Shown piece after piece: positions 23,301 to 30,377 of a stretch of DNA of 64,000 nt (its first letter is position 1; each line of letters begins with the position of its first letter). This DNA is from Planctomycetaceae bacterium. GTDB lineage: Bacteria; Planctomycetota; Planctomycetia; Planctomycetales; Planctomycetaceae. The notes under the pieces are model-generated. The model saw nothing but the letters and a program-made list of their open reading frames with translations. It was not told where the DNA came from and did no database searches. The stretch is from positions 124,001-188,000 of the forward strand of contig JAKFUG010000027.1 of the NCBI GenBank assembly GCA_021732785.1, in the 5' to 3' direction. A program made the translations under genes and the position numbers.

Positions 23301-23567
23301 GAGCGTACCGATCACGGTTCCATTGATGGTGTTCGCCTGACTCGTCCCGGTCACCGGATCAACATACGGGGCGGCAAGATTGACCCCGATGTTTTCTCCG
23401 ACGTTGTTGAAGGTTTGACCTCCCGGGATCACCGGTGCCGCGAGTAGCGACCGCACTTCCAACGGCTCGACTCGGGCCGGCAGGCGGCCGCGCGGGCGGC
23501 GTTCGACCTTCTTCATCGTGGCAGGAGAGAGTTGATCGCAAACCTTCTGGAGCCAGTTGCGCGGCAT
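14322..23567 (-). CDS. Giant cadherin-repeat extracellular protein with LEPR-XLL-like N-terminus
   Basis: 3,081-residue surface or secreted protein. The N-terminus lacks a classical signal peptide but has a basic stretch followed by VEPLEVRSLLAA at about 33-44, the LEPR-XLL-type motif seen in very large planctomycete extracellular proteins and thought to mark them for export. About 25 cadherin-like domains follow, each ending in a calcium-site linker such as TDINEAP, NVNDAP or NDLNELP. An unusual insert near residues 260-500 holds two beta units of the type VQ-x-L-x5-G-GNV. A 205-residue two-domain module is repeated almost exactly in the middle. The C-terminus ends in a short serine/lysine and phenylalanine-rich tail with no dockerin or sorting signal that I recognise. 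A start at 23516 is possible. Confidence 0.9.
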   Translation of the reverse strand: MPRNWLQKVCDQLSPATMKKVERRPRGRLPARVEPLEVRSLLAAPVIPGGQTFNNVGENIGVNLAAPYVDPVTGTSQANTINGTVIGTLSASDPEGETLQYTIPGVNGTSPFAINANTGQITVNNFAAINFENSPSFTITVNVRDVGAAAPATTAGTFVVNLVNRNDIPFIQQNQTFTVPENSVAGTPLTGNGGVVTAFTAINQNAGSPTAGLDPNNPNLGNRGTGNVSGQSDTNANGTGDNNINTTLRYQILGASSSTTTQGVTGTTSEVQRIIKPTSLSLGGKFVLGFNSTLPVTQTTQGTGAVDEVQTLDMGAFPNANKFFTLTFNGQTTKHLHYNSTSAEVQSELQLLSTIGGGNVTVTPGGGNGAPWVITFVGQLSKTNVNSLSVTAYTDALGYNAGAPAIQTALNGLPTVGAGNVSVATFTVGSNNGWDVTFQNALGDVNQISVINQSDLFTISSDIGGANPTLARLTVSNTADPYFIGSRADGQTGLVSGVEFLNNFFGTTTIPVLVRVQDMSSVNAQGTNVLNPNNPTLSYDEYVFVTITDQSEAAPAVTDKTFTVPENSPSSSTTPTGTVIGKVNDPLLPFDVTSLEQTLSPLTGKSFSYNIVGGVAGGNVNNAFAINSVTSEITVANASALDWETKPTYRLLIRVTDNASPNLATIAAMDINLTDVNEPTSIPDGQAFNVAEAAPVGTQLGKVRATDLDLPKSLNVPTGYVFTYEITNGNLNNTFAIDPATGIITVANNAFLNAATHPSFTLGVRVIDRDLQLSSAVNTVQINVVPANTVAPIINDATFPINESPSSVAGTFVGNVTATTVGATQTITSYSIVNAGTPFGIDNMGNITVINPAALDFEAQSSWTLVVKATDNTTPIGLFSTAIVTIFVNDINEQIVLADQTRTVAEDAVAGTNVGAALTVSDPDDNDNVPQGKIYKILSGNIGSVFAINGSSGQITVANPANLNYEARSSYGLIVQVTDTGSPATAAIATVTVNVTNANDAPVINDQTLPSVIEHRLPNTTVVGTVIASDQDVGQTLRYDIIGGNVGGAFAIDPVSGQVTIANSGAVDFSQNPIFQLLVQVTDAQGSSMVPGGLIDTAIVTINVLDADAPIINDVVMSVPENSVVTTVVGNVNRTGGTGPFSYSIAAAGNLGNTFSINANGDILVANLALLNFETNPVFTLVVTVIDSGNPQLTDNATITINVTDLNELPTVNNPTFSLPENTANLTVVGSVTASDPDVGQTLSYMLTSGNTGGAFAVNPANGQITVANVSALNFEVNPVFNLVVAVSDGVGAPVNSNVTINLTDINEAPVITSQMVSINENSPNNTTVATFTAANPDAAQTVSYAITAGNNGTFDITSSGVVFVKDTTLLNFEATPSYSLTIVATDNGSAVPPNVNTSTATLTINVNDLNELPTVNNPTFTLPENSPVTTVVGSVTATDPDVGQTLSYTIMSGNTGSAFSINSSGQISVATASAVNFETNPVFNLVVAVSDGVGAPVNSNVTINLTDINEAPAIGNQTVGINENMPNGTVVATFTAVNPESSQTVTYAITAGNNGTFTINPTTGVVTVADTTLLNFEATPNYSLTIVATDTGSGTAPNVNTSTATLTINVNNLNELPTVNNPMFTIPENTSVGTVVGGVTASDPDVGQTLSYTITSGNTGNGFQINSATGVITVQTLSAINFETNPVFNLVVAVSDGVGAPVNSNVTINLTDINEAPLIGSQTVSVNENSPNGTVVATFTAANPESSQTVTYAITAGNDGTFTINPATGVVTVANSALLNFEATPTYSLTIVATDTGSGTAPNVNTSTVTLTVNVGNLNELPSVNNPTFTIAENTPVGTVVGGVTATDPDVGQTLSYTITSGNTGNAFQINSATGVITVKTLAAVNFETNPVFNLVVAVSDGVGAPVNSNVTINLTDINEAPTIGNQTVGINENMPNGTVVATFTAANPDASQTVSYAITAGNNGTFTINPTTGVVTVANSALLNFEATPTYSLTIVATDSGSGTAPNVNTSTATLTVNVNDLNELPTVNNPTFTIPENTPVGTVVGGVTASDPDAGQTLSYTITSGNTGSAFQINSATGVITVKTLAAINFEVNPVFNLVVAVSDGVGAPVNSNVTINLTNVQEAPVVTPATVMLAENSPVGTSVHTVVASDDDVGQSLTYAITGGNVNNTFTINSTTGEITVADSTRLDYENQPPFLLQVTVTDNGTPALSGVATIVVKLTDVNDAPHVYNAAVAINENPALGATLLDYTIVASDRDRPAQTLTYAIIAGNTGAAFAINSSTGLITVANPAAVDFETNPSFNLTIQVSDNGAPPLTSTAQLVVTVNNVNDAPVIANKTVTLPENSPVGTVVVAAGATDQDAGQTLTYAITAGNQTAGGGVQNVFAINPTTGVITVANPAGLDWENQPPFNLTVSVTDSGNPALTSTAVMTVVLTNVNDAPSVYDGFITRPENMPVGTLVLDYKIVAKDQDAGQTLTYAITAGNTGNAFSIDPSTGLITVNNAAAIDFETNPVFNLTMLVTDNGTPVLSSTANLRITLTNLNDAPVVPPQTFTLPENSPLGTIVGTVVANDGDAGQTRTFAITAGNTANAFTINASTGEIRVNNAAAIDFEVNPFFNLTVSATDNGSPAATGSGVVTVNLQNVNDAPTILPQTFTVAENSAAGVVVGSVVATEADAGQSVTYAITAGNTLNAFSINAQTGVLSVSNPQALNYEASPQFLLTVRVIDNGQPAQQRSATVTVNLTNVNEAPKFAANNPLFTIPENMPVGTLVGTSAATDPDAGTVLTYAIVSGNNNGAFSIDNAGNIRVANPAAIDFESGLTNFTLGITATDNGNPALQAATSVAITILNANDAPVVQAKAFTIFENSAAGASIGTIVATDQDPGQTRTFSITGGNVNGAFVINPTTGALTVGNAAALDFETTPVFNLTVTAADNGSPVKSGSATVTVNLLDKNEPPVVPSQQFTVRTGAANATVVGTVVATDPDAGQTRTYAIVGGNGAFNNIFSINATTGQLRVNNRLGILSNGQQYNLQIRVTDNGSPALSSVGNVKVVVSNTGRLEAPVAATTKAKSSSGLFSFFQN
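17190..19943 (-). repeat. 615-bp higher-order tandem repeat inside the cadherin gene
   Basis: The word GATGGTCACATTGCTGTTGA, with minor changes, recurs at 17211, 17826, 18441, 19056 and 19665, giving spacings of 615, 615, 615 and 609 bp. The unit encodes 205 residues, one A-type and one B-type cadherin domain. The block therefore runs A-B-A-B-A-B-A-B-A and reflects recent duplication of a domain pair. Confidence 0.85.
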
Positions 23568-23992
23568 GGATGCGAGCTTTCGTCGAATGCGGAACCAATC
23601 GGGGCGATTTTGCTGTGGCCTAGGAGTTCACTCGCTCAGCAAAACCTACGGGGTAGGAATGATCATCATTTCTAGGAAATCCCACGTGAGCATTTGAGTC
23701 TGAGGGGGGGCGATAGGGCAAATCAAGAAAAAAAATCGACTCGTGCCACAGATTTCAGAAAAGCCGTCTTTCTTCCAGAAAGAAGTGCGGACCATGCACA
23801 TGCGCACGACCGGACACGCCGCCGTTGATCCCCCCAATTGAATCAACCCCAGCCGATGCGTTGGCGCGGAACGAAAAAACTCCCGGTGACTTCCGGCACG
23901 CGGGATATCGAGCTTGTAAACGCCCCATTCCGGAGCGTTTCAACAAGAATTCCGCGAGAAAACGGCGACCTGGCACCGTTGCAGCAAAACCC
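23568..23992. other. 425-bp non-coding gap upstream of the cadherin gene
   Basis: No gene seen. It must hold the cadherin promoter and the end of the SecA-like transcript. A small hairpin (TCTTTCT / AGAAAGA, 23768-23784) and an A-run near 23730 are the only structures noted. It is by far the longest spacer in the minus-strand block, so the giant gene is probably a separate transcription unit. Confidence 0.5.
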
Positions 23993-25930
23993 TCAGGGAA
24001 CCAGTTCCAGATAGGGATCGAGTCCCTGTCGCAATGCGACTTTTTCCCGCTGGGCTTCTTCCTTCAGCATCGCCCGGCGGTTTTTGAGGCTCCGGCGTTC
24101 GATTTCCGCCTGCGTTTTCCGAAATACACGCAGCCAACCCCGGGTCAATTCTTTCCGCCCGGTCGCCAACCCGGCTTCCAGCCACCGCTGATGCCGCTGG
24201 GGAGATGTCGCCCGAAAGAGTTCGTCTTCCAGTGACAACAGAAACTGATAGCTGCCGGGGTCGCCCTGCCGGGCACTGCGACCGACGAGTTGTCGGTCGA
24301 TGCGCAGCGAACTGTGGACTTCGGTGACGATCACGTGCAGTCCACCAGCCTTGTGGACATCGGGATGGAGTTTGATGTCCGTCCCGCGACCGGCCATGTT
24401 CGTGGCAATGGTCACCCGCCCGGATTGACCTGCCTGGGCCACGATTTCGGCTTCTTCCGCGTGAAACCGGGCGTTGAGAATCTGAAAGGGAATCTGCCGC
24501 CGCGTGAGGACTTCACTCAACCGTTCCGAAGCCCCGACGGAGGGCGTTCCAATCAAGATGGCCCGGCCTTGTTGGCGAAGTTTGTCCGTCTGATCGACCA
24601 CCGCTTCCCATTTGGATTCCAGCGTGGTGAAGATGCGCGGCGGCAAGGCCTGGCGAATGCACGGACGGTGCGTGGGAATCCGTGTCACCGACGTGCGATA
24701 TGTTTTGTGAAACTCAGCAGCGGCGGTGATCCCGGTCCCGGTCATGCCCGCAAGGAATTTGTAGCGGCGGAAGAAGGTCTGCACGGTGATGCGGGCGGCT
24801 TCACCGGTATCCGCGGTCACTTCCACGCCGGATTTGCATTCGATGGCCTGATGCAGCCCCTCCTGCCACTTTCGCCCCGGCAAGGTCCGCCCGGTCGATT
24901 CATCAACGATCTGCACTTCCCCATCGACGATCACATAGTCGCGATCCTGCTGATACAGCAATTCGCCACGAAGGGCGTTTTCCACTTTGCGATAGAGTTT
25001 CTCGCTATCCAGCCCGTTGCAGGCGGAGGGCTTCGGCCACATCATCAATCGACGGCAACCGTCGATCGTCAATTCCACCTGCCGCTTGTCGCGGGTGAGG
25101 ATGTAATCGTCGTTGGGGCGAAGATGGCTGACCATCTCGCGACACCATTTCAATTGCCCGACGGAGGACTCGGTCGGCGGCAATTCGACGCCAATCACCA
25201 GCGGCGTACCGGCGTCGTCGATGAGCACACTGTCGGCTTCGTCGATCAGACCGAAGTAAAGCCCGCGCTGAACGACACCGGCGCTGCGGGCTTCCTTTCG
25301 AAAAACGCGCGGCCGGTTTTCTTCCGTTTCGCCGTCCTGATGCAGGCGATCGCGGAGAAAATCGAATCCGTATTCACGGCTGGTGCCGTAGGTGAGATCG
25401 CACGCATACGCCCGCTGCCGTTCTTCGGGCGTCGATTCCGCATGGATCACGCCGACGGATAACCCCATGCGGTGGTAGATCGGCGAGAGTTCTTCGGCGT
25501 CGCGCTCGGCGAGGTAGTCGTTCACCGTGACGACATGGCTGCCCTTGCCGCGGAGCGCAAACAGACAGGCAGGAAGCACCCCCGTGAGCGTTTTCCCTTC
25601 GCCGGTCTGCATTTCCGCGAGGCCCCCTTCGAAGAGGGCAATCGCGCCGACGATTTGCACGGGATATTGTTCGATCCCCATTTCGCGGCGGGTGAACTCC
25701 CGGAGGAGCGCATACGTCTCGGGCATCAATTGCGACAGCGGCGAGCCCGCGCGGGCTCGCCAACTGAGCGACAGGGCGAGTTCTCGGAGTTCGTCATCAC
25801 TCGATGATTTCAATGCCTGCGCGCGGCGAATGATGCTGTTCGCCAAGGTATGCCAGCGCGACAGCCGCGCCGCCATCGGCCGACCCCCGGTCTTGCACAA
25901 ATGCCAGACTCGATCGAGCATCGCGGGCAT
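23993..25930 (-). CDS. Truncated SecA-like translocase ATPase
   Basis: 645-residue protein clearly related to SecA, the motor that drives proteins through SecYEG, but short of the usual 840-900 residues. Walker A MQTGEGKT is at 107-114, the DEAD-type box IDEADS near 229-234, followed by the preprotein cross-linking region, and the second motor domain has NMAGRGTDIKLH and GRSARQGDPGSYQF. Only about 75 residues follow that last motif, so most of the helical wing and scaffold and the zinc-binding tail are missing. The ATG at 25930 shares one base with the stop of the preceding gene (TGATG), indicating translational coupling; a longer frame from 26005 would overlap that gene. It is unlikely to be the housekeeping SecA. 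Confidence 0.85.
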   Translation of the reverse strand: MPAMLDRVWHLCKTGGRPMAARLSRWHTLANSIIRRAQALKSSSDDELRELALSLSWRARAGSPLSQLMPETYALLREFTRREMGIEQYPVQIVGAIALFEGGLAEMQTGEGKTLTGVLPACLFALRGKGSHVVTVNDYLAERDAEELSPIYHRMGLSVGVIHAESTPEERQRAYACDLTYGTSREYGFDFLRDRLHQDGETEENRPRVFRKEARSAGVVQRGLYFGLIDEADSVLIDDAGTPLVIGVELPPTESSVGQLKWCREMVSHLRPNDDYILTRDKRQVELTIDGCRRLMMWPKPSACNGLDSEKLYRKVENALRGELLYQQDRDYVIVDGEVQIVDESTGRTLPGRKWQEGLHQAIECKSGVEVTADTGEAARITVQTFFRRYKFLAGMTGTGITAAAEFHKTYRTSVTRIPTHRPCIRQALPPRIFTTLESKWEAVVDQTDKLRQQGRAILIGTPSVGASERLSEVLTRRQIPFQILNARFHAEEAEIVAQAGQSGRVTIATNMAGRGTDIKLHPDVHKAGGLHVIVTEVHSSLRIDRQLVGRSARQGDPGSYQFLLSLEDELFRATSPQRHQRWLEAGLATGRKELTRGWLRVFRKTQAEIERRSLKNRRAMLKEEAQREKVALRQGLDPYLELVP

Positions 25931-27945
25931 CACCACCAGAGGTATTTCTGCACGAATTCGATGACGTCGCCGAAGAGAACATACCCCAGCGGTTTCTCTC
26001 CGCACGAGATGCGGGCCCGCACTTCGGCCCCAATCGCCAGATCGGCTAATTTCGGGGAATCGAGATCGGCACGGACTTCGACGATGCTGCCGGAGCTTTC
26101 GGAGTTCACCACGCGCGTCCCCACCGTGGTGAGGCGGGCCTGATAGGTGGCGTCCGGCTTAGTGAGCAGCCGGTATTCAATCGGCCGTTCTTCGCCGAGC
26201 GCGGCCCGCGCTTTCCGCAAGTGCCCCATGCGATGTTCGGCAACTTCGAGTTCCAGTTGCCAATCCGCGCGATCATCCATCACCTGGACGAGCACATCCC
26301 CCCGCGCCACCGGGCGGTTCATCAGCAATTGTTCCACCTGGAACGTGGTCACGACTCCCGCAATCGGGGCCTTCACCGTCATGCGTTCCAGACGTTCTTC
26401 CAATGTTGTCAGTTGGTCGCGAAGACCGTCGATTTCCACCTGCGATTCGGTGATCTTCCCCTGCAGCCGCGTGGCTTCAACGCGATCGGCCGCCTTCTCC
26501 GCGGCGTCCAACTGCGAGAGCATGGTGTTGACCTGCTTCCGTTTCGTGTTGAATTCGTTGCGAACCCGGACGAGTTCCGTCCGCATTTCGTTGTTCTGTA
26601 ACCGCATCAGGACGTCGCCTTCCTTGACGCGGTCGCCGCTATGCACGGTCAATTCGGCGACATAACCATCCCACGGGGCGAAGACGTCGCGCTGCATCTG
26701 CGGCATCAACCGCCCGGTTCCTTCCACGCGGTAATCCCACGGGACGTAGATCATCGCCACCGTTGCGGCCACCAATGCGACCAGCGACAGCAGCGTGACG
26801 ATGTGGTGCTTCCGGAGCCATTTCCAACCCACTCCGGCACTCCGCCAGACGGGCAGAAGGAAAATCGATTCATAGTCCTGCGCGGTCTTCAGCGTCGCAC
26901 CGAGATGGTCGGTCACGAGATCGAGATGCGACTGCAGTTCCGGCGTCGATTCCATGTGTTCGAACTGCTCGATGATCATCGCGCCGATGATCTCGTTGGA
27001 CTCCTTTTCCTTGGCCGCGCGCGATTTCGGTTCGTTTGGATTGTTCTCCGGCTTCGGGCCCTGCAGTGGGACAATGACCACGCACTGCGCCCCGCCGACA
27101 TGCACCAGTTCCGACAGCGGCGCTTCCAACTCCGGCGACATCTGATCGAGTTCTTCCGGCACGCGCAACGGCACGCCGGTCTGCATCACGAGCTTCGCCA
27201 GATCGCCGAGCGCTTTCACCAACTGCGCCCGTGGATGAATGTCCTGCTGACCGCTGACCGCCGCGATTTTCGCCTTGCGTCCCCGCTTCAGGGCAATGCT
27301 CACGCGATCGGCGGCAAACAGCGTCCGGCCTTCGTTCGCGGCGGCTTGAGCGATTTCCTTCACCCGGCTGCGGCTTTGAATGTGCAGCAGCCATTTCATC
27401 ACCGCGTCCCAGTCGGGCAACTTCGAAGACGCCGCTGGGCCAACGACAGCACCATTCGCGCCGATCAAATCCGCATTCGGGACAAGTGGCACGGGCGGGG
27501 CGGTCGCTGCGGACAGGGACGGCGCGGCGAGTGTTGCCAGGGCGTTCCAATCGAGCGCGACGAATTGTTCCTGTGCGACCTGCACGGCCCGCGAGGTTTC
27601 TTCCGCCGAGCGTCCCGGCGGCAAGAAAATCTCGGCAATGCCTCCGAGTTCCTCCCCGCGGTGAATGGGGGCGAAAACAAACGATCCGAGGTCTTCATTG
27701 GCCTCATTTTGCAGGCGGATCAACTGCGGCCGGCCTTCGCGAATCACTTGTCGAATGGAAGCCTGCCGTTTCGCGAGAATCTGATCGGAGGCACTGGAAT
27801 CGCTCGGGGTTCGACCGGAAACTGCCTTCAATAAAAGCTGGTCGTTGTCCCGCTGCCAGAACGCCGCTCCGAATGCCCCCAGTGTGCGGACCACGCTTTG
27901 CAACAGATCGCCTGCGGCCGCCAGACTAGGTGTCGGAATGGACAT
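25930..27945 (-). CDS. GAF-domain and HlyD-type adaptor fusion
   Basis: 671-residue protein. Two GAF-like regions lie in the N-terminal half (about 10-110 and 185-350, the second including RVSIALKRGRKAKIAAVSGQ), a membrane span is at about 377-400 (HIVTLLSLVALVAATVAMIYV, one residue longer than needed), and an HlyD adaptor with a lipoyl-like hairpin (APWDGYVAELTVHSGDRVKEG) and coiled coil fills the rest. HlyD proteins bridge inner-membrane exporters to TolC; a cytoplasmic GAF sensor on one is unusual. ATG at 27945 has GAAGAGAAG upstream. It is coupled to the SecA-like gene and follows the M50 fusion by 67 bp. Confidence 0.8.
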   Translation of the reverse strand: MSIPTPSLAAAGDLLQSVVRTLGAFGAAFWQRDNDQLLLKAVSGRTPSDSSASDQILAKRQASIRQVIREGRPQLIRLQNEANEDLGSFVFAPIHRGEELGGIAEIFLPPGRSAEETSRAVQVAQEQFVALDWNALATLAAPSLSAATAPPVPLVPNADLIGANGAVVGPAASSKLPDWDAVMKWLLHIQSRSRVKEIAQAAANEGRTLFAADRVSIALKRGRKAKIAAVSGQQDIHPRAQLVKALGDLAKLVMQTGVPLRVPEELDQMSPELEAPLSELVHVGGAQCVVIVPLQGPKPENNPNEPKSRAAKEKESNEIIGAMIIEQFEHMESTPELQSHLDLVTDHLGATLKTAQDYESIFLLPVWRSAGVGWKWLRKHHIVTLLSLVALVAATVAMIYVPWDYRVEGTGRLMPQMQRDVFAPWDGYVAELTVHSGDRVKEGDVLMRLQNNEMRTELVRVRNEFNTKRKQVNTMLSQLDAAEKAADRVEATRLQGKITESQVEIDGLRDQLTTLEERLERMTVKAPIAGVVTTFQVEQLLMNRPVARGDVLVQVMDDRADWQLELEVAEHRMGHLRKARAALGEERPIEYRLLTKPDATYQARLTTVGTRVVNSESSGSIVEVRADLDSPKLADLAIGAEVRARISCGEKPLGYVLFGDVIEFVQKYLWW

Positions 27946-28012
27946 GGAACTTCTCTTCGTTGACGTCGGCACAGTGCTGGATTCTCAACGGACGGAATGA
28001 CGGAGGTTACGA

Positions 28013-30238
28013 CTACAAGCGGAAATTGAACGTGCGCTGGAACGCTCGCCAGAGCCACCGGGCGGCGGTCCGATTGGTGACCAGAAACCGCGCTTCGCCG
28101 CGCAGTTCCGACTGCAGCGCGGGTAACTCGGCGTTCAGATCGACCTCGATTTTATAAAGTGCGTCCTGCACGCGCTCTTTTCCATCGTTACCGGTCACGG
28201 TGGCCAGTTGACCGCCATGCTTGGTGGACAGGTTTGGCGGGACTTCATCGAACTGCGCGGGGGAAATGACACTGATGAAGCCGGTGTAAGTCTTTTCGCT
28301 GTGCTCATCGAATTTGAGATGCAGTTCCATCGCCGGTTTCACGTCGCCCAGGTCGGCTTGATCGAGATAAATCAGCGCCTCTTTCTGCGAACCGGGCGCG
28401 ATGTCCATCAGATGCGTCCGCTCCTGCAGGAAGCAGTGGGCGTTCTTTTCATCGAGCGGTGTGCCAACCCAGTGTTCGAGATGGACCTTCGCCTGTTCCA
28501 TTTTCGCGCGGGGTGTTTTCGGCGGCGCGACCACGATCCCCGCGCACGGCGCAGTTAACGTAAGGAGTTTCAGATCGGCATCGATTTCCGCCAATTCGCG
28601 TTCCGCACTGGCCAACGCTTCGCGTGACACTGCGGCGGTTCCCGGATCATCAATCGCTTCGTACAGCGCGATCTCCTGCCGCTGCACCTGGCGTTCCACG
28701 AGCAATTGCCGCCGCCGATCGCGTTTCGCCGGATCGTCCAACTCGGCGAGCACCTGCCCCGCTTCGACGTGATCGCCGGGCTTCACGTGCATCCGCACCA
28801 AATCTCCCGCGGCCTGCGTGTGAATATGCCGCACATCACGCGGTTCGAGCATGAACGTCGACGAGCGATACCACGGAATCGGGAGGAAGAAGAACGCCAG
28901 AATCAGCAGCCCGGAGATCACCACCGAGGCCGCGACACGATGCGGCTGCAACGGCTGTGTCCGCGGTAACTGCGTCATGCGATACATTGAAAACACCGTT
29001 CCTACGATAAAACTCGTTCCCGCCAGCGTCGCCAATGTGGTCCCGACACTTTGCAACCCGTACGGCTTCATGGCCGTGTGCAACATCAACAACATTCCCA
29101 CCATCACCGACCACCCGTACGCCGCCGATGCCAACGCAAAGATCACCAGCCACGGCTTGCCGGAATTCGCCGAATTCTCCGAGGCCACGAGGTCGGCACC
29201 CATAAACAATTTCACGAACCAGGCCTGTTCGGCCTGTGTGGCGAGTTGCCGCAGATTGGGGATTTCCCAGAAATCGCTGAGCATGTAGTAACCGTCGAGC
29301 CGCATCAGGGGATTGATGTTGAAGATGACCGTCGTGACGGCGCTCACGAAGAAGACATTCAGCGCAATCGCATTCACGGTGCCGTCATGGGTGAACCGCC
29401 AGACGAACAGAGCCATTGACGCGAGGACGCTTTCGACAATCATTCCCGCCGCGCCGATCAGAATGCGATGCCATTTGTTGGGGAGCATCCACGAATCGGT
29501 GACGTCGCAGTACAGCGTCGGGAAAAATGCCAATAGTGTCACGCCGATCTGATGACATTCCGCGCCGTAATGGCGGCACGACAACCCGTGGCCGATTTCG
29601 TGGAAGATCTTCGTCACCCCCATGACCATCCACAGCGCGAACAGATTCTTCCAGCCAAAAAACTGCGATGCCGCGGGCAAACGTTTGCGGAGTTCGCCGG
29701 ATTCCATCGTCACTAGTAGCAACGAGGACAAAATTAACAAGCCCACGGCGAACAACGTCGCCGGGTGAAACATCCAGCGCGTGACCGGCAAAATCCACTG
29801 GAAGAAACGGTCGGGATCAACCCCCGGCAGGCGAATTGACAGCAGGTTGAAGCACGCGGACAGCACGCCCTTCCCTTGCGTTTCGGCATGCTGCTCGGCC
29901 CGGGCGACTCCCTGTCCCGGACGATTGCTGACCGCCAGACCTTCCTGATGCAGCCGCGCAATCAGTTCCTGCGTTTCGGCGACGGTCGGGCGAACCGTCG
30001 GAAACTTTCGCGTCAGTTCGACACGAATGTCTTCCAGCGAACGCTCGCCGTCGAGTTGCTGCAACGCGTGATATTGCTCGGCGGGCAACCGATGATATTT
30101 CAGTGCCACCGGATCTTTGATTACGAAGTACCGCACGCCCTGAAAGTCCATCGGTGCCACCACCAGGTCGCGCCGGCGCACCAGCGGCACTCGCCGATGC
30201 ATCGACAGACTAAACGGTGCGGCGGCTTGCGTGATCAT
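28013..30238 (-). CDS. PqqD-like / M50 metalloprotease / HlyD adaptor fusion
   Basis: 741-residue membrane protein with three parts. Residues about 25-105 resemble a PqqD-type winged-helix, peptide-binding domain. Residues about 150-460 form a multi-span site-2-protease-like M50 domain with the zinc motif HEIGH at 213-217 and the second metal-site motif LDG at 314-316. Residues about 480-740 are an HlyD/lipoyl adaptor (GDLVRMHVKPGDHVEAGQVL). It resembles YydH-type peptide zinc metalloproteases linked to peptide export. The gene lies between two other adaptor genes; its upstream gap holds a paired-hairpin repeat. Whether it cleaves or only escorts a substrate is unknown. Confidence 0.82.
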   Translation of the reverse strand: MITQAAAPFSLSMHRRVPLVRRRDLVVAPMDFQGVRYFVIKDPVALKYHRLPAEQYHALQQLDGERSLEDIRVELTRKFPTVRPTVAETQELIARLHQEGLAVSNRPGQGVARAEQHAETQGKGVLSACFNLLSIRLPGVDPDRFFQWILPVTRWMFHPATLFAVGLLILSSLLLVTMESGELRKRLPAASQFFGWKNLFALWMVMGVTKIFHEIGHGLSCRHYGAECHQIGVTLLAFFPTLYCDVTDSWMLPNKWHRILIGAAGMIVESVLASMALFVWRFTHDGTVNAIALNVFFVSAVTTVIFNINPLMRLDGYYMLSDFWEIPNLRQLATQAEQAWFVKLFMGADLVASENSANSGKPWLVIFALASAAYGWSVMVGMLLMLHTAMKPYGLQSVGTTLATLAGTSFIVGTVFSMYRMTQLPRTQPLQPHRVAASVVISGLLILAFFFLPIPWYRSSTFMLEPRDVRHIHTQAAGDLVRMHVKPGDHVEAGQVLAELDDPAKRDRRRQLLVERQVQRQEIALYEAIDDPGTAAVSREALASAERELAEIDADLKLLTLTAPCAGIVVAPPKTPRAKMEQAKVHLEHWVGTPLDEKNAHCFLQERTHLMDIAPGSQKEALIYLDQADLGDVKPAMELHLKFDEHSEKTYTGFISVISPAQFDEVPPNLSTKHGGQLATVTGNDGKERVQDALYKIEVDLNAELPALQSELRGEARFLVTNRTAARWLWRAFQRTFNFRL

Positions 30239-30267
30239 GCGGCGGGAACCGTGATGGACTTCTTAAA

Positions 30268-30357
30268 GTAGCCCTGTCGCTCCGCGACAGGAAAGCCGAT
30301 CTAACAATCCGATCTTGATGTCATTCCGGCTGTCCTGTCGCGGAGCGACAGGGCTAC
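30268..30357. repeat. Paired-hairpin intergenic repeat (unit R2)
   Basis: Perfect 24-bp inverted arms at 30268-30291 and 30334-30357, each arm a hairpin with the core GCTCCGC (CTGTCGCTCCGCGACAG). It lies 20 bp past the stop of the HlyD gene, within the minus-strand operon, and is nearly the same sequence as the copy at 50127-50214. Confidence 0.9.
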
Positions 30358-30377
30358 GTTGGAGCGGAAAACGTGGC

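Noticed and set aside
14322-23567. Possible CRISPR-like array suggested by regular repeats
   Set aside because: The periodicity (about 300 and 615 bp) is that of cadherin domains in an unbroken reading frame, not short repeats with unique spacers.
24290-25462. 390-codon plus-strand frame over the SecA-like gene
   Set aside because: Antisense shadow; SecA motifs on the minus strand are unambiguous.
26641-27834. 397-codon plus-strand frame over the GAF-HlyD gene
   Set aside because: Antisense shadow rich in His, Arg and Gln; the minus-strand gene has recognisable domains and operon context.
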